A DNA stretch of 64,000 nt, from NCBI GenBank assembly GCA_945903305.1, contig CAMDOA010000006.1:1-64000 (forward strand). The letters run 5' to 3'. Below, piece after piece: positions 42,612 to 51,486 of the stretch; within the stretch, counting starts at the first letter, position 1, and the number at the start of each line of letters is the position of its first letter. The translations under genes were made by a program, and so were the position numbers. The notes under the pieces were generated by a model. The model did not search any database, had not been told where the DNA came from, and worked only from the letters and a program-made list of their open reading frames with translations. The DNA comes from Chitinophaga pinensis. Its GTDB lineage: Bacteria > Bacteroidota > Bacteroidia > Chitinophagales > UBA10324.

Positions 42612-45070
42612 TGCTCGAAAAAAAAATTATACTAAGCCCGATGCAAAAAATCCTTGGCGAGGATTTTAACCCGGGTTTATTAATGATTATTGCCCGTAAA
42701 AGTTTAATCTGGTGTGTTTTAATTTTATTAATAACTGTTTCTACTTCCATTTTATATCTGAGATATACTACTCCGTTATATGAAGTAACCGCACAAATAA
42801 TGATAAAGCAGGTGAACACCTCCAATTCATTAGGCATCACCAGTGGAGTTACATCAGCCGATCAAATGGACCAGAATGAATTGCAAAAAAACATTCAGAT
42901 AATGAAATCGAATGTGATTTTGGATCGTGTAATTGACCTACTGCCTCTTTCTATAAGCTATTTTAATATCGGGCAAATTTTAGTTGAAGAACGATATAAA
43001 ACATCGCCATTCGAAATTACTCCCAATATAACCGAACACATTGTTTACGACCTTCCTATTTATTTTTTCTTCAAATCAGCCCGCGAATTTGAAATTGAAT
43101 ATCGAATTGCCCGGGTTAAATTTTCATTTAAAGGAAAGTTTAATCAAAAAGTGACTACCCCTCATTTTAATTTTATTGCCAAGCTGACCACCAAGGATTT
43201 TAAAAGCAATCCCGGTATTTATTTAAACAGCAAGTACTATTTTGTAATGAACAGCCGCGATTTACTAACTAAAGAAATCAGAAGCAAAATAAGAATTGAA
43301 CTGTATCCGCCAACGATTCAATTCAGCCTGCAAAATCCGGTACCCCTAAAAGCAGTTGATATTATTAACAACCTGAACGATCAATTTATACTTTATAACA
43401 AAGAAAGAAAAACAGAAAGCTCTTCATTAATTATCGATTTTATAGATACTCAAATTGGTTTATTGAACGCCGAATTACAAGCTTATGAAAACCAGTTGAA
43501 GGCTTTTAAAATTGAACATAATTTAATCAGCACTGAATCGAAAGAACACGAAATTGTAACAATGTTGAAAGTAATCAACGATGCACAAAACGACCTGAAT
43601 GCTGATGAAAAAAACCTGAATTACTACCTCAGTTATTTTACACAATACAAAGATTCATCAAAGCTTTTATTAGGAATTGTTGATCCAAAATACAATGGCT
43701 TACAAGAATATGTTGGCGCATTAGATAAACTACAAGCCGATAAAAGAGAAAAATTATTAAAACTAAAACCGGCAAACCCTCAAATTATTAATCTGGATAA
43801 ACAAATAGCCGAAGTAAAATCCAATATCATTCAAAACATCAATAACTCAAAGCAAAACATCAATCAAAAAAGAACCGAATTTAATCTTTCATACAACGAA
43901 TATTTAAACCAGTTTAAAGAGTTTCCGGACTTGGAAGCCGCCTTTGAAAAACTGAATAGTCTCAGCAATTTAAAGCAGAAATATTATTTAATGTTCTTGG
44001 ATAAAAAATCAAGCTTCAGCATTTCGCTTGCAGGATTTGTTTCAGACTTTGTAGTATTAAAACGAGCTGAAATTCCACGCAATCCAGTTTTCCCAAATGT
44101 GCCCTTGATTCGAACCATTGGATTAATATCCGGTTTATTGATGAGCTTATTATTTATAGTAATCAGGTATTTATTAAGCAACAAAATTTTATCAATTTCA
44201 GAAATCGATAAATTTTGTAATGCTGGATTAATTGGTGTCATTCCCATTTACCGCAAGCCCATGGATGTTTCGCAATTGGTGGTTAATATGAATCCAAAAT
44301 CAGTTATTTCTGAATCATTCCGAAGCATCAGAACTAATCTTGATTATGTTTATTCAGGAGTTGGAACAAAAATTATTTCAGTTACTTCCACTATTGCCGG
44401 AGAGGGAAAAACATTTATCGCAGTAAATACCGCCGGAATTTTTTCGGTTGGGGGAAAGAAAACAATCATACTCGATTTTGACTTACGCAAGCCCAGAATT
44501 CATAAAGCATTTGCAACCGAAAACAACAAAGGATTAAGCACCATTCTGATCGGAAAATACAAACTGGATGAATGCATAAAACACTCTGAATGGGATAATC
44601 TGGATTTTATTACATCAGGTCCTGTTCCTCCAAACCCTGCCGAGTTTATTATGTCGCAAAAAGCGGCTGATTTAATTGAAGAACTTAAATTACGATATGA
44701 TATTATAGTGATTGATACACCACCAATTGGCGTGGTAACCGATGCACTTGAATTATTGAAAAAGGCCGACTATCCGTTGTATGTGGTTCGTGCCGATTAT
44801 TCCAGTCGCAATTTTTTAAATAATGCTAACAGGCTGGTAACAGAAAATCAAATAACCCGATTATCAATAGTACTTAACAGTATGGGTTCTGGCGCATCAG
44901 GCTACTCATACAATTATGGCTATGGTTATGGCTATGGTTATGGTTATGGTTCCGGATACGGCGGGTATGGTGGTGGTGGAAGCTACGGCTATGGATATTA
45001 TTCAGATGCTGCTGCACCAAAACTATCGAGATGGAAAGGGATTGTAAAATTTATAAAAGATAAATTTTAA
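42611..45070 (+). CDS. Wzc-like polysaccharide co-polymerase and tyrosine autokinase
   Basis: 819 aa. A TM at about 31-51 leads into a Wzz-type periplasmic domain with long coiled coils (about 270-460). A second TM lies at about 497-518 and is followed by a cytosolic BY-kinase domain. Walker A is IAGEGKT (Lys600), Walker A' is IILDFDLRKPR, and Walker B is IIVIDTPP. The C-terminal tail (residues 765-799) has 14 tyrosines in 35 residues, mostly YG dipeptides, the expected autophosphorylation cluster. It controls chain length and export of the polysaccharide together with the preceding Wza protein. Confidence 0.94.
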   Translation: MLEKKIILSPMQKILGEDFNPGLLMIIARKSLIWCVLILLITVSTSILYLRYTTPLYEVTAQIMIKQVNTSNSLGITSGVTSADQMDQNELQKNIQIMKSNVILDRVIDLLPLSISYFNIGQILVEERYKTSPFEITPNITEHIVYDLPIYFFFKSAREFEIEYRIARVKFSFKGKFNQKVTTPHFNFIAKLTTKDFKSNPGIYLNSKYYFVMNSRDLLTKEIRSKIRIELYPPTIQFSLQNPVPLKAVDIINNLNDQFILYNKERKTESSSLIIDFIDTQIGLLNAELQAYENQLKAFKIEHNLISTESKEHEIVTMLKVINDAQNDLNADEKNLNYYLSYFTQYKDSSKLLLGIVDPKYNGLQEYVGALDKLQADKREKLLKLKPANPQIINLDKQIAEVKSNIIQNINNSKQNINQKRTEFNLSYNEYLNQFKEFPDLEAAFEKLNSLSNLKQKYYLMFLDKKSSFSISLAGFVSDFVVLKRAEIPRNPVFPNVPLIRTIGLISGLLMSLLFIVIRYLLSNKILSISEIDKFCNAGLIGVIPIYRKPMDVSQLVVNMNPKSVISESFRSIRTNLDYVYSGVGTKIISVTSTIAGEGKTFIAVNTAGIFSVGGKKTIILDFDLRKPRIHKAFATENNKGLSTILIGKYKLDECIKHSEWDNLDFITSGPVPPNPAEFIMSQKAADLIEELKLRYDIIVIDTPPIGVVTDALELLKKADYPLYVVRADYSSRNFLNNANRLVTENQITRLSIVLNSMGSGASGYSYNYGYGYGYGYGYGSGYGGYGGGGSYGYGYYSDAAAPKLSRWKGIVKFIKDKF
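44914..44950 (+). repeat. Hexanucleotide repeat (TATGGY) encoding the Tyr-Gly tail of the kinase
   Basis: Six or so consecutive copies of TATGGC/TATGGT (for example TATGGTTATGGCTATGG) encode (YG)n. Slipped-strand mispairing in steps of six bases would change the number of tyrosines while keeping the frame. Confidence 0.85.
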
Positions 45071-45071
45071 T

Positions 45072-46193
45072 ATGTTTAGCAACGATTATAAAATTTATAT
45101 TGCCTACTTAATATTTTTTATTTTATCCATCGTTTTTTCGGCTCTTGTTAATGGTTTGTTTTTACGGTTTTCAAAAACATTAGGTGTCAGGCAATCTGAT
45201 TCACAAAACATTGTACGATGGGCATCCACCACAAAACCCTCAGTTGGTGGTTTTTCATTCTACATCATTTTTCTGTTTTCATTTACAGCATATACCATAA
45301 TCTCATTTGACACAAATGATTTATTTAATAAGCAATTAATAGGATTGCTTTTATCTTCCACCGTTGGATTTTTAATTGGCTTAGCTGATGATGCTTACAA
45401 CACCAATCCCATTCTGAAATTTTTAGGCCAGTTAATGTGTGCGGTTATTCTTATTGTTTCAGGTGTTATAATTAATCTTACAGATTACTACGCCTTAAAT
45501 GCGTTGTTCACTATTTTTTGGGTAATTGGTATAATGAATTCAATTAATATGCTCGATAATATGGATGGAATTTCTGCCGTAATATCTGCCATCATTTTAC
45601 TTACCTGCCTGCTTGTTCAAATTATCACAGGAAATTTTTTAACCATTTACACATTTCTGATGCTGGGAGTAATTGGAAGCATAGGCGGTTTTATGATTTT
45701 TAATTTTCATCCATCTAAATTATATATGGGCGATACCGGTAGTCAGTTTTTAGGTGTTTTACTTTCCGGTATTGGCATTATAACTCTGTGGGGATTTCGC
45801 GATGTGCCGGGACCGGTATTTCAATTTAAACAAATATTATTTCCGATTTTAACATTCAGCATTCCCATAATTGATACGACCACGGTATTTTATCGTCGGC
45901 TCATGCGCAGGCAGTCACCATTTATTGGTGGAAGAGATCATACTACTCACCACCTTGCCTACTTAGGATTTAGCGACCGGCAGGTTCTTTATATTCTTTC
46001 CGCTGTAGCCTTGCTATCGTCTTTGATTGTATGCGTATTAATTTATTTTCATTCCTTTTTAGATTCAGAAATTACACTGGTCTTTTTTGTTTACTTCATT
46101 GTTTTATTTTTTGTGGTTCAATATTATTATGAGATTGGAAATAAAAGAAAAATGAAAAATGAAATGAATGAAAAAAGTATAAAAATTGCCTGA
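45072..46193 (+). CDS. WecA/TagO-type undecaprenyl-phosphate sugar-1-phosphate transferase
   Basis: 373 aa, about eleven membrane helices, polyprenyl-phosphate N-acetylhexosamine-1-phosphate transferase family. The Mg2+/substrate motifs are visible: GLADDAYN, NMLDNMDGIS, FNFHPSKLYMGDTGSQFLG and the C-terminal GGRDHTTHHL. It transfers a sugar phosphate from a UDP-sugar to undecaprenyl phosphate, the first step of glycan assembly. It follows Wzc by one base, so it probably starts the same polysaccharide that Wza-Wzc exports. The sugar cannot be told from sequence. MraY is less likely because of context and the GRDHxxHHL ending. Confidence 0.92.
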   Translation: MFSNDYKIYIAYLIFFILSIVFSALVNGLFLRFSKTLGVRQSDSQNIVRWASTTKPSVGGFSFYIIFLFSFTAYTIISFDTNDLFNKQLIGLLLSSTVGFLIGLADDAYNTNPILKFLGQLMCAVILIVSGVIINLTDYYALNALFTIFWVIGIMNSINMLDNMDGISAVISAIILLTCLLVQIITGNFLTIYTFLMLGVIGSIGGFMIFNFHPSKLYMGDTGSQFLGVLLSGIGIITLWGFRDVPGPVFQFKQILFPILTFSIPIIDTTTVFYRRLMRRQSPFIGGRDHTTHHLAYLGFSDRQVLYILSAVALLSSLIVCVLIYFHSFLDSEITLVFFVYFIVLFFVVQYYYEIGNKRKMKNEMNEKSIKIA

Positions 46194-46330
46194 TATTTTA
46201 TTCGCAATAATGAAGTTCATTTTACTATCAGCATTCTAACTGAAATTATTATGAAGGAATATTTTTTTCGCACAGGTGCATTTATTTTTTTTACAGGAAA
46301 CAAATTGCATTTCTTCGTTCATGATTATTT

Positions 46331-46360
46331 CTTGAAACTTATTTTTCGTTGTTACTTTTG
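46331..46360 (+). promoter_or_regulatory. Candidate promoter for thyA-folA (-33 and -7 boxes)
   Basis: CTTG at 46331-46334, 18 nt, then an exact TACTTTTG at 46353-46360, in the 175-bp gap after the polysaccharide genes. The thyA ATG follows 8 nt later, so the leader would be only a few bases. Confidence 0.5.
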
Positions 46361-46368
46361 ATACCATT

Positions 46369-47163
46369 ATGAAGCAATTTCATGACCTTTTAAAAACCGT
46401 TTTAGAAAAAGGAATAAAAAAATCTGACCGGACAGGCACAGGGGTTATCAGCTATTTTGGATATCAAATGCGGTTTGATTTAGCTGATGGATTTCCATTA
46501 TTGACCACAAAAAAACTACATACCAAATCTATAATTCACGAGTTACTCTGGTTTTTGAAAGGTGATACCAACATAAAATATCTAAACGAAAACGGAATAA
46601 GCATTTGGAATGAATGGGCCGATACTAATGGGGAACTTGGACCGGTTTACGGCAAACAATGGCGCAAATGGGAATCGCCGGATGGCAGAATAATTGATCA
46701 GATTTCACTGTTAGTTGAGCAGATAAAAAACAATCCCGACTCGCGAAGATTAATTGTAAGTGCATGGAATGTGGCTGATGTAGATAAAATGAAACTACCC
46801 CCTTGTCATTTGCTGTTTCAGTTTAATGTTGCTGATGGAAAACTTAATTGCCAGCTTTATCAACGAAGCGCCGATATATTTCTTGGCGTTCCATTCAACA
46901 TTGCTTCTTATGCTTTGTTGCTGATGATGGTTGCACAGGTTTGCGATTTAATTCCCGGAGAATTTGTTCACACATTTGGTGATGCGCATATTTATTTGAA
47001 TCATTTAGAACAAGTGAACGAATTGCTTTCACGCGATTTTAAACCCTTGCCTACTATGAAACTGAATTCAGAAATCAAAAATATTTTTGATTTTAAATTC
47101 AGTGATTTCGAATTGTTTAACTACAATCCTCATCCATCTATTAAAGCTCCAATTGCTGTATGA
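46369..47163 (+). CDS. thyA: Thymidylate synthase
   Basis: 264 aa, the same length as the E. coli enzyme, with Cys146 ([10 protein letters not shown]) as nucleophile, the RRLIVSAWN and [23 protein letters not shown] motifs, and the conserved C terminus [10 protein letters not shown]. Methylates dUMP using methylene-THF and yields dihydrofolate. It overlaps folA by 4 nt (ATGA), coupling it to the enzyme that recycles dihydrofolate. Confidence 0.97.
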   Translation: MKQFHDLLKTVLEKGIKKSDRTGTGVISYFGYQMRFDLADGFPLLTTKKLHTKSIIHELLWFLKGDTNIKYLNENGISIWNEWADTNGELGPVYGKQWRKWESPDGRIIDQISLLVEQIKNNPDSRRLIVSAWNVADVDKMKLPPCHLLFQFNVADGKLNCQLYQRSADIFLGVPFNIASYALLLMMVAQVCDLIPGEFVHTFGDAHIYLNHLEQVNELLSRDFKPLPTMKLNSEIKNIFDFKFSDFELFNYNPHPSIKAPIAV

Positions 47164-47657
47164 TAGTTTCCATTATAGTTGCAGCTGCGCAAAATGATAT
47201 AATCGGAAAAGAAAATAAATTGCCATGGCACTTGCCTGCTGATATGAAGTATTTTAAGCAAACAACTTCAGGTCACTGTATTATCATGGGGCGAAAAACT
47301 TTTGATGCTTTAGGGAAACCACTTCCGAACAGAACAAACATCATTATCACCCGACAGGAAGACTTTTCTGTTGAAGGCTGCGTGGTAGTAAATCAATTGC
47401 AGCATGCTATAGATTATTGCAGAGATCATGGTGAAGAAGAATGCTTCATTATTGGTGGCGGCGATATTTTTATTCAGTCATTGATCTGGACTGATCGCAT
47501 TTATCTTACCCACATTCATCATCCATTTGACGGCGATACTTTTTTTCCTGCATTAAATAAAGGTGACTGGAATGAAATTTCATCTGCTAAACATTTACCC
47601 GATGAAAAAAATAAATATGCTTATTCTTTCATAGTGTATGAACGGACTAATGGGTAA
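47160..47657 (+). CDS. folA: Dihydrofolate reductase
   Basis: 165 aa with the usual motifs [53 protein letters not shown], and [13 protein letters not shown]. The acidic catalytic residue is the Asp of LPADMKYF. It regenerates THF from the DHF made by ThyA. Translation probably depends on the overlapping thyA stop. Confidence 0.97.
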   Translation: MIVSIIVAAAQNDIIGKENKLPWHLPADMKYFKQTTSGHCIIMGRKTFDALGKPLPNRTNIIITRQEDFSVEGCVVVNQLQHAIDYCRDHGEEECFIIGGGDIFIQSLIWTDRIYLTHIHHPFDGDTFFPALNKGDWNEISSAKHLPDEKNKYAYSFIVYERTNG

Positions 47658-47751
47658 CTGTTTCTGAATTCTTAAATCAATTTTAATTTAATAGGATAGC
47701 TGATAAAATTCAGTTTTTAAAGATTTATTTCAGGTTAGTTTTATTTCTGAA

Positions 47752-50307
47752 ATGAATAAGGAAAATTATTTATTGAAAGGACTTTCAGATTCAGAAGTTG
47801 AATGGCGGGTGAAGCGCCATGGATTCAATGAATTAAAAACTGCAAAACCGAAACCTGTTTTCAGAATTGTGTTGGAAGTTATAAGGGAACCTATGTTTCT
47901 TTTACTAGTAGCATGTGGTGCATTGTATATTTTTCTCGGAGATACAGGAGAAGGAATTATGCTGATGGCATCAGTAATCATCATCATCATCATTACTTTT
48001 TATCAGGAGCGAAGAAGCGAGCGTGCGTTAGATGCCTTAAAAGAATTATCAAGTCCGCGTGCATTGGTTATTCGAAACGGAGTAGAAAAAAGAATTGCCG
48101 GAAGAGAGTTAGTAGTGGATGATTTAATTATGTTGCAGGAAGGTGACCGCATTCCTGCTGATGCCATTGTGCTGGAGTCGCTCAATCTCAGGATTGATGA
48201 ATCCTTATTAACCGGCGAATCAGTATCAGTTCATAAATCAAAATGGAATGGCAGTGATGAATTCGTTTTTCCTTCGGGAGATAATTCAGCATTTGTTTAT
48301 TCTGCAACCATGATTGTCCAGGGCCATGGCATTGCAAAAGTTGTGGCAACAGGCACAAAAACTCAATTGGGAAAAATTGGAAAATCGTTAGAATCAGTTG
48401 AGCAAGAAAAAACTTTGCTTCAAAAGGAAACTGCAAGCATTGTAAAAATATTTTCAATCGTCGGCTTTTTCACCTGCATCTTATTAATTGTTGTTTATGG
48501 ATTTACCCGCGGCGATTGGCTGAATGGAATTTTATCAGGTCTTTCGCTCGCCATGGCGTTACTGCCCGAAGAGATTGCCGTGGTACTAACCATTTTTATG
48601 GCGGTAGGTGCATGGCGCATCTCAAAGAAAAAAGTTTTAACCAGAAAACCTTCAGCTATTGAAACATTAGGCTCTGTTACCGTTTTGTGTGCGGATAAAA
48701 CCGGAACACTTACTGAAAATAAAATGCGTTTGAAAAAACTTTTTGCGAATGGACAGTTTATTGAAGTGAATGAATCAACCAATCCGGAACTAGAAGAAAA
48801 TTTTCATTCGTTGATTGAGTACTCCATTTTAGCAAGTCAGAAAAATCCATTTGACCCGATGGAAAAAGCTATTTTAAAATTGGGTGAAATAAAACTTTCA
48901 AAAACCGAACACCTGCACAGCGATTGGCAATTGCTAAAAGAGTATCCGTTGTCGTCTGAGTTGCTTGCAATGTCGCATGTGTTTCATGAACCTGAAAAGA
49001 ATGAATATTTAATTGCGGCAAAGGGTTCGCCCGAAGCTATTTTGCAATTGTGCCATTTGAATGAAGCGGATGAAGCAGTATTGAAAAAAAATATTTCGCA
49101 ACTCGCATCAGAAGGTTATCGTGTACTCGGAGTTGCAAAATCAAAAACACATTCCGAAAAATTTCCGGATGAGCAGCTTGCTTTTCATTTTGAATTTCTA
49201 GGATTGCTCGGATTGGAAGATCCGTTGCGCGAATCGGTAGTTGAAGATTTGAAATCATGCTATGATGCAGGTGTGCGTGTAATTATGATTACAGGTGATT
49301 ATCCGGCAACAGCGCAAAACATCGCACAACAAATGGGATTAAAAAATCCGGAAGAAATAGTAACCGGTAAAGAGCTGAATGAAATGAATGAGTTGATGCT
49401 TCGTGAAAAAATCAGAACCGCCAACATTTTTGCTCGTGTGGTTCCCGAACAAAAACTAATGATTGTAAATGCGCTAAAAGAAAACGGAGAAATTGTGGCG
49501 ATGACCGGCGATGGCGTGAATGATGCACCAGCTTTAAAAGCCGCTCACATTGGAATTGCAATGGGACAGCGCGGAACAGATGTGGCACGCGAAGCATCAT
49601 CACTTGTTTTACTAGATGATCAGTTTTCATCCATCATTGCAGCTATCAGATTAGGACGACGGATTTACGACAACATGCAAAAAGCAATGGGGTATATTTT
49701 TTCCGTGCACTTTCCGATTGCAGGACTGACTTTGATTCCTGTATTTTTTATGGGTATGCCGGTGATTATGTTTCCGTTGCACATTGCATTTCTGGAACTA
49801 ATAATTGACCCTGCGAGTACTTTGATTTTTGAAGGAGAGGAAGAAGAAAAAAACATTATGAATCGACAACCAAGGAAAGTGAACGAAAAAGTTTTTGGGA
49901 TTCGCAGAATTATAATCAGCACTATTCAGGGCGCATTTGTGTTGGCGATTTCATTGGTAGTTTATTTCATTGCTATTAAAATGCAACGACCAACCGACGA
50001 AGTTCGCGCACTGACCTTCACAACATTAATATTTTCAAATCTCGGATTGATATTAATTAACCGCTCGTGGACACGAACTATTCTCGAAACATTTAAGGAA
50101 AATAATAAGTCGGTTAAATGGGTTATAGGTGGTGGTTTAATTTTTCTATCCGTTGTATTATATGTTCCATTTGTGCGTGGATTTTTCCACTTTAGTTTTT
50201 TGCATTTAAATGACATACTTATTTGCCTGTCTGCTGGAGCTATCAGCATTCTTTGGTTTGAGGTATTTAAAATTTTACGACGGAAATACAAGTATATTAA
50301 TCATTGA
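47752..50307 (+). CDS. P-type cation-translocating ATPase (P2-like)
   Basis: 851 aa with the complete P-type core: actuator TGES (LLTGESVSVH), phosphorylation site DKTGTLTE with Asp315, the nucleotide-binding domain, and hinge MTGDGVNDAPALKAAHIGIAMG. M4 reads LPEEIAVVLTIFMAVGAW, with PEE where SERCA-type pumps have PEGL. M6 contains LELIIDPAST. Ten helices are expected. Ca2+ or another cation is possible; the changed M4-M6 residues prevent a firm call. Followed 46 bp later by an AI-2E family gene. Confidence 0.9.
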   Translation: MNKENYLLKGLSDSEVEWRVKRHGFNELKTAKPKPVFRIVLEVIREPMFLLLVACGALYIFLGDTGEGIMLMASVIIIIIITFYQERRSERALDALKELSSPRALVIRNGVEKRIAGRELVVDDLIMLQEGDRIPADAIVLESLNLRIDESLLTGESVSVHKSKWNGSDEFVFPSGDNSAFVYSATMIVQGHGIAKVVATGTKTQLGKIGKSLESVEQEKTLLQKETASIVKIFSIVGFFTCILLIVVYGFTRGDWLNGILSGLSLAMALLPEEIAVVLTIFMAVGAWRISKKKVLTRKPSAIETLGSVTVLCADKTGTLTENKMRLKKLFANGQFIEVNESTNPELEENFHSLIEYSILASQKNPFDPMEKAILKLGEIKLSKTEHLHSDWQLLKEYPLSSELLAMSHVFHEPEKNEYLIAAKGSPEAILQLCHLNEADEAVLKKNISQLASEGYRVLGVAKSKTHSEKFPDEQLAFHFEFLGLLGLEDPLRESVVEDLKSCYDAGVRVIMITGDYPATAQNIAQQMGLKNPEEIVTGKELNEMNELMLREKIRTANIFARVVPEQKLMIVNALKENGEIVAMTGDGVNDAPALKAAHIGIAMGQRGTDVAREASSLVLLDDQFSSIIAAIRLGRRIYDNMQKAMGYIFSVHFPIAGLTLIPVFFMGMPVIMFPLHIAFLELIIDPASTLIFEGEEEEKNIMNRQPRKVNEKVFGIRRIIISTIQGAFVLAISLVVYFIAIKMQRPTDEVRALTFTTLIFSNLGLILINRSWTRTILETFKENNKSVKWVIGGGLIFLSVVLYVPFVRGFFHFSFLHLNDILICLSAGAISILWFEVFKILRRKYKYINH

Positions 50308-50353
50308 TATAAAAAATTCAACATTCTAAATTGCATCAGATAATTCAAATGAT

Positions 50354-51439
50354 ATGAGCGAAGATTTAGTAGAATATGGAAAAAAGGAGTCGCGAAGTAT
50401 TTCAATACTAACTATTCTTCAATACACGGTTTTAATATCTGTGATTCTATATTTTGGAAAAACATTATTTATTCCATTAAGCATTTCAATGCTCATCAGT
50501 TTTATTTTATTTCCGATATGCAAGTGGTTTGAAAGAAAAGGAACCGGTAAAAGTTTAGCCATTGCGCTGTCTTTGCTTCTGACAACAATATTGCTGTCTG
50601 CAATAGTTGGATTATTTCTCTGGCAGATAAGTTCGTTTACTGCGGAATGGCAAAGTGTGAAAATGAAAATAGTTGAAGCCGTAAATCAATTGAGTTTATT
50701 TATTGCTGAGCAATTAAACCTCAGTTCCGAACAACAAAAAAACTGGATGAAAAGTATTGCAGATAATTCAGGAGGAAATATTCTTCCGTTCCTCAGTTCG
50801 ACTGTTTATTCTCTTTCAGTCACTTTTGTTTTAGTCATTCTCATTCCGGTTTTCTCTGCGCTCATTTTGTATCACCGTAATTTATTTGTTCATGTACTGC
50901 ATGGAATTTTTCCGAATGAAAAAATAGAAACCATTCGTGAAATTCTGAACGAAACTGTTCAATCATATTACAACTTTATAAAAGGAATGCTGCTTGTATA
51001 CTTGATAGTTGGAACATTAAACAGCATTGGACTTTTAATTCTCGGAGTACCGCATGCCATTCTGTTTGGATTTATTGCATCCATCTTAACTTTCATTCCT
51101 TATGTAGGAATCATGGTAGCATCGTTATTACCAATTTCAGTTGCATGGATTACATTCAGTTCCATCTGGTATCCGGTTGGGGTAATAGCCATCTTCGCTT
51201 TTGTTCAATACTTAGAAGCGAATATCATTTTCCCGTTTGCCGTCAGTAGCCGTCTGAACATTAATACACTGGTTACTTTGGTCATGATTTTTATTGGAGG
51301 AATATTGTGGGGAGCAGCCGGTATGATTCTTTTTATTCCATTCATCGGCATTATAAAAATGATAGCTGACCGGACGGAAAGTTTAAAAACACTGGCCCTC
51401 TTGTTGGGAACAAGTGAAAAGAAATCTATATCAAAATAA
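50354..51439 (+). CDS. AI-2E family transporter
   Basis: 361 aa with about eight helices, a soluble loop of about 60 residues in the middle (LSSEQQKNWMKSIADNSGGN), and the family-type C-terminal part GVPHAILFGFIASILTFIPYVGIMVASLLPI and NIIFPFAVSSRLNINTLVTLVMIFIGGILWGAAGMILFIP. Family members have been proposed to export AI-2 or to act as Na+/H+ antiporters; no evidence here picks one. Confidence 0.9.
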   Translation: MSEDLVEYGKKESRSISILTILQYTVLISVILYFGKTLFIPLSISMLISFILFPICKWFERKGTGKSLAIALSLLLTTILLSAIVGLFLWQISSFTAEWQSVKMKIVEAVNQLSLFIAEQLNLSSEQQKNWMKSIADNSGGNILPFLSSTVYSLSVTFVLVILIPVFSALILYHRNLFVHVLHGIFPNEKIETIREILNETVQSYYNFIKGMLLVYLIVGTLNSIGLLILGVPHAILFGFIASILTFIPYVGIMVASLLPISVAWITFSSIWYPVGVIAIFAFVQYLEANIIFPFAVSSRLNINTLVTLVMIFIGGILWGAAGMILFIPFIGIIKMIADRTESLKTLALLLGTSEKKSISK

Positions 51440-51486
51440 AGGACACAATTCAAATGCTGAAAAAAGAAATATAAATTATACAATCT

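Noticed and set aside
46251-46361. 36-codon ORF (MKEYFFRTGAFIFF...) upstream of thyA
   Set aside because: It is poly-Phe rich, overlaps the candidate thyA promoter and has no support as a gene.
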